A stretch of 7,007 bases of DNA from UBA1151 sp963579925 (GCA_963579925.1 CAUZJA010000150.1:1-7007); one strand, 5' to 3'; shown: positions 1 through 5,655, counted from the first letter of the stretch. The notes: generated by a model not told the origin, from the letters alone. Program-made: numbers and translations.

Positions 1-40
1 GGCAATGGGTCACTCCTCTGCTGGCATCTAGCCAGTTGAG

Positions 41-88
41 TGTTACCCATGTGCCCGGTCTGATCTGTTACCTATGCCCCCGGTCTGT
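41..88. repeat. Two 23-bp near-direct repeats, IS-terminus-like
   Basis: Copies at 41-63 and 66-88 begin TGTTACC and contain CCCGGTCTG. They match at 20 of 23 positions and repeat with a 25-bp period. Closely spaced TGTTACC-ATG type repeats like this remind me of multiple terminal repeats at the ends of some IS21- or IS481-type elements, so this may be one end of an element lying mostly to the left of the window, or a remnant. No transposase is visible: the three plus-strand frames at the left edge give no recognisable protein. Repeat structure is seen directly; the IS assignment is an inference from memory. Confidence 0.5.
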
Positions 89-98
89 ACCCACCTTA

Positions 99-121
99 GC
101 CCTCTCCCGGTGGGAGAGGGC
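99..121. repeat. Perfect 10-bp-stem palindrome (CCCTCTCCC type)
   Basis: Arms GCCCTCTCCC (99-108) and GGGAGAGGGC (112-121) are exact reverse complements around a 3-base GGT loop. There is no T-run on either side, so it is not a standard intrinsic terminator. Stems of the form CCCTCTCCC/GGGAGAGGG recur as dispersed intergenic elements in many bacterial genomes, so a REP-like repeat is the likeliest reading. A strong hairpin here could still protect or end transcripts read from either side. Confidence 0.7.
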
Positions 122-275
122 GCGTTCGGATTTCGCGCATGCTGAATAAGCCAACCCGAAATCGCGGATCCGTGCAACCACAAGGATTACCTGCACGCCG
201 TTCGTACACCCACAAGCCAACGACGTTCCCATCCGCCATGCCCAACGGATTTTACGGCGAAAAATGCCTACGAGG
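122..275. other. Intergenic stretch without a recognisable gene
   Basis: I see no credible gene here. Plus-strand reading frames through this stretch run on into the antisense of the small minus-strand gene and have low-complexity composition. Minor dyads are present: GTGCA at 172-176 against TGCAC at 192-196, GATTTCG at 129-135 against CGAAATC at 157-163, and the self-complementary CGGATCCG at 165-172. Together with the palindrome at 99-121 this looks like decayed repeat-derived spacer. Confidence 0.4.
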
Positions 276-281
276 TCAGGC
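260..281 (-). terminator. Weak terminator candidate after the small gene
   Basis: On the minus strand a 4-bp GCCT/AGGC stem (281-278 with 269-266) with an 8-base loop is followed directly by ATTTTT (265-260). The stem spans the stop codon of the small gene at 276-545. The stem is short, so termination would be inefficient; position and T-run are the only support. Confidence 0.25.
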
Positions 282-545
282 CGCCACTACAACCTCAACC
301 CTGGTGACGTCATCAACCGTCACCCTGGCGATGGCAACGGCGATGTCTTTCGCCATCTCAACAGGCAACGCAAGGCCCGGTCCAACGTGTCGAACACCAT
401 CTCGCCAGAAGTAGATGCGCACCGCATCCTCATCCCGCGCCACCTCAAATCGGTCGACCGAAAATGGCCAGTCGTAGTCTGAAGATTCTTGCCCGGAGCT
501 AGGAGTCCCCGTTTCGCGTTGCTGAAGACTAACAACCAGTGACAT
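276..545 (-). CDS. Small hypothetical protein, 89 aa
   Basis: I do not recognise the family. The ATG at 545 is preceded by AAAGGGA about 7 bases upstream, a good ribosome binding site, and the frame ends at a TGA. Residues 1-23 are polar and linker-like (Ser, Thr, Gly, Gln). Residues about 25-85 look like a compact alpha/beta fold: FEVARDEDAVRIYFW alternates like beta strands, GPGLAL makes a turn, and PVEMAKDIAVAIARV is a plausible amphipathic helix. No signal peptide, membrane segment or cysteine is seen. It lies about 105 bp beyond the gap terminator on the same strand, so it is probably a separate transcript or fed by read-through. The other frames over this stretch have poorer composition, which favours this one. 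A chance open frame is still possible. Confidence 0.6.
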   Translation of the reverse strand: MSLVVSLQQRETGTPSSGQESSDYDWPFSVDRFEVARDEDAVRIYFWRDGVRHVGPGLALPVEMAKDIAVAIARVTVDDVTRVEVVVAA

Positions 546-650
546 ACGTCGGTCCCTTTCAAATGCGCTAAATACTTGCCCTGAGGTAAGAGTTCTGTAG
601 ATGCAAGTATCAGGGCGAGAAGGGTGAATATCACTGGGCCTTTTGGACGC

Positions 651-676
651 AAAAAGAGGACGGAGAAACCGCCCTC
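651..676 (-). terminator. Intrinsic terminator of the rph-eno-gap operon
   Basis: Read on the minus strand, GAGGGCGG (676-669) pairs with CCGTCCTC (663-656) over 8 bp with one G-T wobble, a 5-base TTTCT loop, and TTTTT (655-651) directly after the stem. It starts 25 bases beyond the gap stop codon. This is a textbook Rho-independent terminator and marks the end of the operon. The opposite strand has only ATTTTG after the stem, so it would be weaker in that direction. Confidence 0.88.
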
Positions 677-701
677 ATTTTGTAATTCGTGTGGTCCTGC
701 T

Positions 702-1721
702 CTAAAGGCCCTTTTCCACCAACATCACACACAGGTCAGCCGTGCGAGACGCGTAGCCCCACTCGTTGTCGTACCAGCCGATTACTTTGACCATGTTGCC
801 GCCGAGGGAACTGGTTGAAAGTGCGTCGATGGTGCAGCTGTTTGTGTTGCCTTTGTAGTCGATGGACACAAGCGGTTCTGTTGAGTACCCAAGCCTGTGG
901 TGCAGTGGGTCGGTCATCGATGCTTCTCGATAAGCGTCGTTGACTTCTGCTGCTGTGGCGTCGTTCTTCAGGGTTACGACAAGGTCTGTCACTGAGACGG
1001 TGGACGTTGGCACTCGAAATGCCATGCCGTCCAGTTTGCCGACTAGCTCTGGGATGACCAGCGTGACAGCCTTTGCGGCGCCCGTGGTCGTCGGGATGAT
1101 GCTCATTGCAGCGGTGCGCGCACGACGAAGGTCACTGTGCGGGCCATCTTGCGTGTTTTGGTCGTTGGTGTAGGCGTGAATGGTGGTCATCAGGCCCTTT
1201 TCGAAGCCGAACTTATCGTTGAGGACCTTCACCATCGGTGCGACGCAGTTGGTAGTGCACGATGCGTTTGAAACGATGTTGTGACTTGCCGGTTCGTATT
1301 TATCATCGTTGACACCAAGGACGATCGTAATGTCCTCATTGCTGGCGGGTGCTGAGATGACTACTTTCTTTGCGCCGGCATCACGGTGTCCCTGGGCCTT
1401 CCTGGCATCGGTGAACACACCGGTGGACTCGACTACGATCTCGGCGCCAACATCGCCCCACGGAATGTCCGATGGGTTGCGCTCAGAAAAGAACTTGATC
1501 TCGGCACCGTCGATGACGATAGCGCCGTCAGATGCTTCCACTGTGCCATCGTAGACGCCGTAGTTGGTGTCGTACTTATACAGGTGGGCGTACGTGCTTG
1601 GGTCGCCAAGGTCGTTCACAGCGACTACTTCCAGCGTATCGCCGTGCTGCTCGCCGATGGTCCGAAGTACCTGTCGGCCGATTCGACCGAATCCGTTGAT
1701 GCCTACTTTGGTCTTTGCCAC
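702..1721 (-). CDS. gap: Glyceraldehyde-3-phosphate dehydrogenase, class I (EC 1.2.1.12)
   Basis: Cytosolic tetrameric enzyme of glycolysis/gluconeogenesis that oxidises and phosphorylates glyceraldehyde 3-phosphate to 1,3-bisphosphoglycerate with NAD. At 339 aa it has the usual family length. The Rossmann motif NGFGRIGR lies at residues 9-16, and VND with Asp37 ends the second strand, an acidic residue typical of NAD preference. The catalytic Cys155 sits in SNASCTTNC and the general base is His182. DGPHSDLRRAR (192-202) and the C-terminal WYDNEWGY (316-323) are intact. The start is GTG at 1721, chosen because GGGAGG (1732-1727) stands 5 bases upstream and the protein then begins MAKTKVGINGFG. 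It follows eno by 18 bp and precedes a strong terminator, so it is the last gene of the operon. Nothing looks broken. Confidence 0.98.
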   Translation of the reverse strand: MAKTKVGINGFGRIGRQVLRTIGEQHGDTLEVVAVNDLGDPSTYAHLYKYDTNYGVYDGTVEASDGAIVIDGAEIKFFSERNPSDIPWGDVGAEIVVESTGVFTDARKAQGHRDAGAKKVVISAPASNEDITIVLGVNDDKYEPASHNIVSNASCTTNCVAPMVKVLNDKFGFEKGLMTTIHAYTNDQNTQDGPHSDLRRARTAAMSIIPTTTGAAKAVTLVIPELVGKLDGMAFRVPTSTVSVTDLVVTLKNDATAAEVNDAYREASMTDPLHHRLGYSTEPLVSIDYKGNTNSCTIDALSTSSLGGNMVKVIGWYDNEWGYASRTADLCVMLVEKGL

Positions 1722-1732
1722 AAGTTCCTCCC
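1722..1732 (-). promoter_or_regulatory. Strong ribosome binding site deciding the GTG start of gap
   Basis: GGGAGG at 1732-1727 is followed by a 5-base AACTT spacer and GTG at 1721-1719. The site falls in the 18-bp gap between the eno stop and gap and fixes the non-ATG start. Confidence 0.85.
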
Positions 1733-1739
1733 GTTGTCC

Positions 1740-3029
1740 CTAACTGATATCGATTGGCGACTTAAACTCGGCGTTCGCCCCGAGCTCATCCCCAATTATT
1801 AGTAGTCGGTTGTACTTTGCCGTGCGCTCGCCTCGTGCCGGCGCGCCGGTCTTGATCTGCCCGGCGCCGGTGCCGACTGCCAGGTCTGCAATGGTTGTGT
1901 CTTCGGTTTCACCGGAGCGGTGGCTGACCACGGTACCCCATTCATTCGCGTGGGCGAGGGCCATTGTCTCCAGCGTCTCTGAGACGGTGCCTACCTGATT
2001 GAGCTTGATCAGGATTGAATTCGCTGACTCCTGATCGAGGGCCTTCTGGAGCTCGGCTTTCTGCGTCACAAGCAGGTCATCGCCCACTAGCTGCACTCTA
2101 TCGCCAATCTCCTGGGTGAGTAGTTTCCAGCCATCCCAGTCATTTTCATCGAGGCCGTCTTCGATGCTGACGATTGGATACTTGCCGACCAGTGTTTTGT
2201 ACTCATCAACGAGTTCGGCTGATGACCACCGCTTCTGCTCGGTTCGTTCAAGCCAGTAGTGGCCTTCTTTTCGCCACAGTTCGCTGGCTGCAACGTCCAG
2301 AGCGAAGAATATATCCTCACCAATCTTCCACCGCGTCTTTTCGACCGCTCGGCAGATTAGGTCAAGCGTTTTCGTCGTATCGAGACCGGATGGTGCAAAC
2401 CCACCTTCATCGCCCAATGTGGTGCTGTGGCCTTCCTTGGAGAGAATCATCTTCAACTTGGCGTAGATCTCTACTCCGGCTCGCAAGGCATCTTCGAAGC
2501 TATCGACTCCCAGCGGGAATACCATGAACTCCTGAAAGTCCGTGGAATCATCAGCGTGCGCTCCGCCGTTGAGGATGTTGAACATTGGCACTGGCAAGCG
2601 ATTTGGATTTGGGACCCCGAACAACTCGCCAAAACGTCGGTAGAGCGACTGGCGGCTGTCCGATGCAGCCGCAGATGCGACGGCAATCGAAACACCAAGC
2701 GTGGCGTTCGCACCAAGCGTCACCTTGTTCTTGCCCGCAACGTCAATCATCGCCTGATCAACTGCAGCCTGCTCGTTGGCATCCATTCCGACGAGCAGCG
2801 ATGAGATTGTCTCGTTGACATTGGCGACAGCCTTCAGCACGCCCTTTTTGTTCATGCGATCGGGATCATTGTCTCGAAGTTCCCGCGCCTCACGCGTGCC
2901 AGTGCTAGCGCCGGAAGGAACACCTGCTTTGCCCACTGCGCCATTGGAAAGCTCCACACGGGTGAACACTGTCGGGTTGCCCCGGGAATCCAGAATCTCG
3001 CGTGCATGTACGTTCTTGATATCTGTCAT
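1740..3029 (-). CDS. eno: Enolase (phosphopyruvate hydratase, EC 4.2.1.11)
   Basis: Interconverts 2-phosphoglycerate and phosphoenolpyruvate in the cytosol, Mg-dependent. At 429 aa it is the standard bacterial length. The N-terminal domain carries AREILDSRGNPT (9-20) and the mobile catalytic loop SGASTG (39-44). The barrel carries the expected residues: Glu167 in QEFM, the proton-transfer acid Glu208 in GDEGGFAP, Mg ligands Asp245 (ALDVAASE), Glu290 (SIEDGL) and Asp317 (VGDDL), the base Lys342 in IKLNQVGT, and SHRSGETED at 369-377. The substrate-loop stretch reads NGGAHADDSTDFQEF, with Asp where Asn is commoner after AHAD, which seems a tolerated change. Its ATG overlaps the rph stop in ATGA, implying translational coupling, and only a weak GGCGGA lies upstream. 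A second enolase-superfamily gene lies at 5656-6795 but has a different function. Confidence 0.98.
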   Translation of the reverse strand: MTDIKNVHAREILDSRGNPTVFTRVELSNGAVGKAGVPSGASTGTREARELRDNDPDRMNKKGVLKAVANVNETISSLLVGMDANEQAAVDQAMIDVAGKNKVTLGANATLGVSIAVASAAASDSRQSLYRRFGELFGVPNPNRLPVPMFNILNGGAHADDSTDFQEFMVFPLGVDSFEDALRAGVEIYAKLKMILSKEGHSTTLGDEGGFAPSGLDTTKTLDLICRAVEKTRWKIGEDIFFALDVAASELWRKEGHYWLERTEQKRWSSAELVDEYKTLVGKYPIVSIEDGLDENDWDGWKLLTQEIGDRVQLVGDDLLVTQKAELQKALDQESANSILIKLNQVGTVSETLETMALAHANEWGTVVSHRSGETEDTTIADLAVGTGAGQIKTGAPARGERTAKYNRLLIIGDELGANAEFKSPIDIS

Positions 3030-3760
3030 TTAGTGTGGTCCGCCAGTGCCTTCTGTTGGGCTGCGAGCATCGATTCAATGCCTAATTTTGCCAGGTCGAG
3101 CAGACTATCGAACTGCTTACGATCAAAAGTCCGTCCTTCCGCCGTACCCTGAATTTCTACAAACTGGTCTGAGCCAGTCATAACAACATTGAAATCGACG
3201 TCGGCCGCTGAATCTTCGTCATATGCGAGGTCGAGACACAGATCGCCACTAACGTAGCCAAGGCTGGTAGCCGCCACCGGCTCATTGAGCGGTGATGATT
3301 CGATCTTGCCCTGTTCGATGAGCTGTTGTGTTGCGAGATACAGAGCCACGTACGCGCCCGTGATCGCAGCGGTACGGGTTCCGCCATCCGCACGTATCAC
3401 GTCGCAATCGATCGTTACTGTCCGCTGTCCAAGCTTTTCCATGTCGGTCACGGCGCGAAGCGAGCGCCCAATGAGGCGCTGAATCTCAAGCGAGCGACCA
3501 CCCTGTCTGCCCTGCCGAGCTTCACGGCCGGTTCTGGTGTGCGTGGAGCGCGGCAACATTCCGTACTCTGCTGTCACCCAGCCAAGGCCAGAGCTTCTAC
3601 GCCATCCGGGCACGCCCTCGCCAACTGAGGCGGAGCAGATTACGTGTGTGTTGCCCGTTTTAATGAGGGCAGAGCCTTCGGCGTAAGGCTGGAATCCAAT
3701 TTCGATGCTGACCGGGCGTGGCTCGTTTAGAGCGCGGCCATCGGCGCGTGAGTAGGTCAA
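3026..3760 (-). CDS. rph: Ribonuclease PH (tRNA nucleotidyltransferase, EC 2.7.7.56)
   Basis: Phosphorolytic 3'-5' exoribonuclease, a hexameric ring in this family, that trims tRNA and rRNA 3' ends. I place the start at TTG 3760, giving 244 aa, the usual 238-245 range, and an N-terminus TYSRADGRALNEPRPV that matches the family's R-DGR-NE-RPV opening. GAAGG lies 9 bases upstream (3774-3770). The longer frame opening with ATG at 3823 would add 21 atypical residues and would begin upstream of the predicted -10. Visible motifs: EYGMLPRST (65-73), RSLEIQRLIGR with phosphate-site Arg89 (89-99), DCDVIRADGGTRT (118-130), and MTGSDQFVEIQGTAEG near the C-terminus. The TGA overlaps the eno ATG. It is the first gene of the rph-eno-gap operon. 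Confidence 0.93.
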   Translation of the reverse strand: MTYSRADGRALNEPRPVSIEIGFQPYAEGSALIKTGNTHVICSASVGEGVPGWRRSSGLGWVTAEYGMLPRSTHTRTGREARQGRQGGRSLEIQRLIGRSLRAVTDMEKLGQRTVTIDCDVIRADGGTRTAAITGAYVALYLATQQLIEQGKIESSPLNEPVAATSLGYVSGDLCLDLAYDEDSAADVDFNVVMTGSDQFVEIQGTAEGRTFDRKQFDSLLDLAKLGIESMLAAQQKALADHTK

Positions 3761-3774
3761 TATGGGGGGCCTTC
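3761..3774 (-). promoter_or_regulatory. Ribosome binding site for the TTG start of rph
   Basis: GAAGG (3774-3770) is separated by nine bases (CCCCCCATA) from TTG at 3760. It supports the internal start over the in-frame ATG at 3823. Confidence 0.65.
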
Positions 3775-3792
3775 GGAAAATACGAGTGGGAT

Positions 3793-3805
3793 GAAGTTGA
3801 ACTTC
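3793..3805. promoter_or_regulatory. Operator-like inverted repeat at the rph transcription start
   Basis: GAAGTT (3793-3798) and AACTTC (3800-3805) are perfect inverted halves around one base. The element begins 1 bp downstream of the predicted rph -10, so it would overlap the transcription start. A bound protein here would block the rph-eno-gap promoter; a short RNA hairpin in the leader is the alternative. No regulator gene is visible in the window. Confidence 0.4.
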
Positions 3806-3806
3806 G

Positions 3807-3815
3807 AGTATAGCA
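3807..3815 (-). promoter_or_regulatory. Extended -10 promoter for rph-eno-gap
   Basis: On the minus strand TGC-TATACT gives a TGn extended -10 with 5 of 6 consensus matches (TATACT at 3812-3807). At the usual spacing the -35 position is poor (CCCACT), as is common for extended -10 promoters. Transcription would start near 3800, about 40 bases before the TTG start codon and downstream of the in-frame ATG at 3823. Confidence 0.6.
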
Positions 3816-3849
3816 ATACCCACATCCTGAGTGGGCCAATGCGGTATCG

Positions 3850-3877
3850 TTGACCGCCGCCGTCCATTTATTACTAT
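3850..3877 (+). promoter_or_regulatory. Promoter for the dehydrogenase-RraA-MR/MLE cluster
   Basis: TTGACC (3850-3855, 5 of 6 to the -35 consensus) and TACTAT (3872-3877, 4 of 6, keeping the key T1, A2 and T6) are separated by 16 bp. The predicted start near 3884 gives a leader of about 20 bases before ATG 3906. It faces away from the rph promoter, with the two -10 elements about 60 bp apart. Confidence 0.5.
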
Positions 3878-3889
3878 TCAAACGTTTGA
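3878..3889. promoter_or_regulatory. 12-bp perfect palindrome, LacI/GalR-like operator
   Basis: TCAAACGTTTGA is self-complementary with a central CG, the layout of LacI/GalR-family operators (PurR sites also centre on AAACGTTT). Outer arms TTACT (3871-3875) and AGTAA (3893-3897) are also complementary, offset by one base. It abuts the -10 and covers the predicted start, the position of a repressor site. Palindrome and position are seen directly; the regulator family is inferred. Confidence 0.5.
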
Positions 3890-3905
3890 GAGAGTAAACA
3901 GAAAT

Positions 3906-4832
3906 ATGCCTGACAAAGTAGCGGTTATTGGCGCCGGAGCCGTTGGCGGTTACTACGGCGGAGCACTGGCGAAGGCCGGGCTGGACGTGGCCCTGATCTG
4001 CCGTGGCGCGCATCGAGACAAGATCGTCGCTGATGGCCTGTACGTGGAATCCAACTGGGGCAACTACACGGTGCACCCGCAAGCCACTCCAGACTCAAGC
4101 GAAGTTGGTCCAGTGGACCTAGTTCTCTACGCCGTGAAGCTCTACAGCAACCCCGAGGCGATTCCGCTCATCAAGCCGCTGTTGGGCGACAACACTGTCG
4201 TTCTACCCGTCCAGAATGGCACAGAGAGCGCTGCGATCATAGCGGACGTTTACGGCTGGGATCGCGTTGTTGCTGGCACCACATATATAGAGGCCGGCCG
4301 CAAGGATGTTGGGCACATCGAGCAGGCCGGTGCCACCGCACGAATCGCATTCGGCGAGCAGGATGGTTCACGAACGCCGCGCATCGACAGGATCGAATCG
4401 ATTCTCACTCAGGAAGGCGTGCAGGCTGAAGTCAGCTCAGACATCCGCAAAACACTCTGGTCCAAACTGATCCTTGTCGCTGCAATCGGAACATTGATGG
4501 CCGCAACTCGCGGGAACTACGTCCAGATCCTGGAGAACCCCGAAGGCGAGTTAACTCTTCGTACCGTGATGGAGGAGATCCAGGCAGTGGGCGAAGGCGA
4601 AGGTGTCACCTTCGACGATGGCCTGATCGAAGGGCATCTCGAAGGGGCACGCGAGGAAGCACACGAGCTCATGGCATCACTCCAGATCGACCTCGAAGCC
4701 GGCAATCCGCTGGAGATCGACAATCTTCTCGGCGCCGTCATCCAGAAGGGACGCTCGAACAAAATTCCCGTCCCGGCAAGCGCTGCGCTCTACTCCGCTC
4801 TCTATAACTTCCGCGCAGGTACACCTGCATAA
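3906..4832 (+). CDS. Ketopantoate reductase (PanE/ApbA) family dehydrogenase
   Basis: An NAD(P)H-dependent 2-keto-acid reductase of the PanE/ApbA family, 308 aa, near the normal length. The start is ATG 3906, giving MPDKVAVIGAGAVGG; an in-frame ATG at 3831 lies upstream of the promoter and would add 25 residues before the nucleotide-binding strand. Visible: GAGAVG (9-14), Arg33 in CRG, which suits the NADP 2'-phosphate, Lys78 (VKLY), QNG at 103-105, catalytic-type Lys187 in LWSKL, and a C-terminal domain with PLEIDNLLG (268-276). The Asn residues found after the catalytic Lys in Escherichia coli PanE appear as Val191 and Gly195, and the helix runs on to AATRG. The true substrate may therefore not be ketopantoate, and no other pantothenate gene is nearby. 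It is 31 bp upstream of the RraA-like gene and shares its transcript. The ribosome site is weak (GAGAG, 11 bases upstream). Confidence 0.85.
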   Translation: MPDKVAVIGAGAVGGYYGGALAKAGLDVALICRGAHRDKIVADGLYVESNWGNYTVHPQATPDSSEVGPVDLVLYAVKLYSNPEAIPLIKPLLGDNTVVLPVQNGTESAAIIADVYGWDRVVAGTTYIEAGRKDVGHIEQAGATARIAFGEQDGSRTPRIDRIESILTQEGVQAEVSSDIRKTLWSKLILVAAIGTLMAATRGNYVQILENPEGELTLRTVMEEIQAVGEGEGVTFDDGLIEGHLEGAREEAHELMASLQIDLEAGNPLEIDNLLGAVIQKGRSNKIPVPASAALYSALYNFRAGTPA

Positions 4833-4863
4833 CCCTCGCTCACAAAAAAAGGGAACGAATTCA

Positions 4864-5589
4864 ATGAACGAGTCACCCATCAAGATCACCGACGAGCAAC
4901 TCGCAAAGCTCAAGGAGATCCCGACGCCAACCCTCATCGATGGTCTCTGGGTCAACGACTGGCCACAGACCTATATCCACGGCGCCCGCCCAATCCGAAC
5001 CGGCCAGCGCATGGCAGGTCGAGCGGTCACGCTCCGCTTCGTGCACCAGCGCCCAGACATCCTGACCGACAAGGCCAAGGGTGCCGAGTCTGCTGAGTAC
5101 TTAGCCTTCGAGCTGTGTGGCCCGAACGAAGTACTGGTTGCGTCGGCGGTTGGCCCATGGGAGTCCATCGGAGGTGATATCAAGTTCCTGCGACTGGCAC
5201 AGCGCAAAGTTGGCGGGCTTGTCACAGACGGCTCAGTGCGAGACTCGGGGGAACTCACCGATTACGGCTTCAACGTCTACTCCCACAGCACAACGTCCAA
5301 GCAAGGCCCCGGCCTCATGCAGCCCTGGGGCGTGAACGAAATCATCAGTTGCGGCGGCATCGCAGTCCGCCCCGGCGACGCAGTCGTTGGCGATGATGAC
5401 GGGGTAGTCGTAGTCCCTGCATCAATGGTGGACGAGGTAATCCGCATCGCCGCAGAGCGAGAGAAAGTGGAGCACGTCATCAAGGCTGAGCTAACCAAGA
5501 ACCCGCAGTCCCCCGGCAACTACTACCCTTTCAACGACGCAACCTGGAAGCTCTACGAGGAGTACAAGGCGCGCGGCGAGGCAGAGTAG
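4864..5589 (+). CDS. RraA / HMG-CHA aldolase family protein (long form)
   Basis: This 241-aa protein belongs to the RraA-like fold, which includes 4-hydroxy-4-methyl-2-oxoglutarate / 4-carboxy-4-hydroxy-2-oxoadipate aldolases with oxaloacetate decarboxylase activity, and the E. coli RNase E inhibitor RraA. Core signatures: TPTLIDGLW (21-29), GGD with Asp105, DGSVRD with substrate Arg126 and metal Asp127 (122-127), CGGIAVRPGD (163-172) and VVGDDDGVVVVP (174-185). The 21-residue spacing from Asp105 to Arg126 matches the metal-dependent aldolases, so an enzyme is likelier than an RNase regulator. About 35 extra C-terminal residues (NYYPFNDATWKLYEEY) make it longer than E. coli RraA (161 aa) and resemble long RraA homologues. 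AAGGGA stands about 9 bases before ATG. It lies between a keto-acid reductase and an MR/MLE enzyme, consistent with a sugar-acid or dicarboxylate route. Substrate unknown. Confidence 0.85.
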   Translation: MNESPIKITDEQLAKLKEIPTPTLIDGLWVNDWPQTYIHGARPIRTGQRMAGRAVTLRFVHQRPDILTDKAKGAESAEYLAFELCGPNEVLVASAVGPWESIGGDIKFLRLAQRKVGGLVTDGSVRDSGELTDYGFNVYSHSTTSKQGPGLMQPWGVNEIISCGGIAVRPGDAVVGDDDGVVVVPASMVDEVIRIAAEREKVEHVIKAELTKNPQSPGNYYPFNDATWKLYEEYKARGEAE

Positions 5590-5655
5590 GGGCGCGTAAC
5601 GTGCCTATGACCAAGTACCGTCCGTAGAAATAGCGAACTAACTGGAACAAACCAA

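Noticed and set aside
139..414. Plus-strand frame of 91 codons
   Set aside because: It lies largely antisense to the 276-545 gene, is rich in Thr/Ser/Ala low-complexity runs, and has no ribosome site.
320..652. 110-codon minus-strand frame with a signal-peptide-like beginning (VIFTLLALILAS)
   Set aside because: It would start at TTG inside the terminator T-run, has no ribosome site, and most of it is the shifted frame of the better-supported 89-aa gene.
3761..3823. Extended N-terminus of RNase PH from ATG 3823
   Set aside because: The extra 21 residues do not fit the family, and the predicted transcription start lies downstream of that ATG.
3831..3905. 25-residue N-terminal extension of the PanE-like protein
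   Set aside because: It contains the predicted -35 and -10 elements, and the nucleotide-binding strand should begin close to the N-terminus, as it does from ATG 3906.
4598..4614. Perfect 8+1+8 inverted repeat CGAAGGTG / CACCTTCG inside the PanE-like gene
   Set aside because: It encodes an ordinary Gly-Glu-Gly-Val-Thr-Phe stretch in a GAA/GGC-rich area. With no promoter or boundary nearby it is probably coincidence.
4864..5589. RraA as an RNase E inhibitor linked to the nearby RNase PH and enolase
   Set aside because: The protein keeps the aldolase-type Asp/Arg/Asp set, is much longer than E. coli RraA, is on the other strand and sits among catabolic enzymes. The RNA-degradation link is tempting but unsupported.
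5601..5627. Eight-codon mini-frame (GTG or ATG start) between the RraA-like and MR/MLE genes
   Set aside because: Too short to support, with no well-spaced ribosome site. It could be a leader peptide or gene remnant, but chance is adequate.
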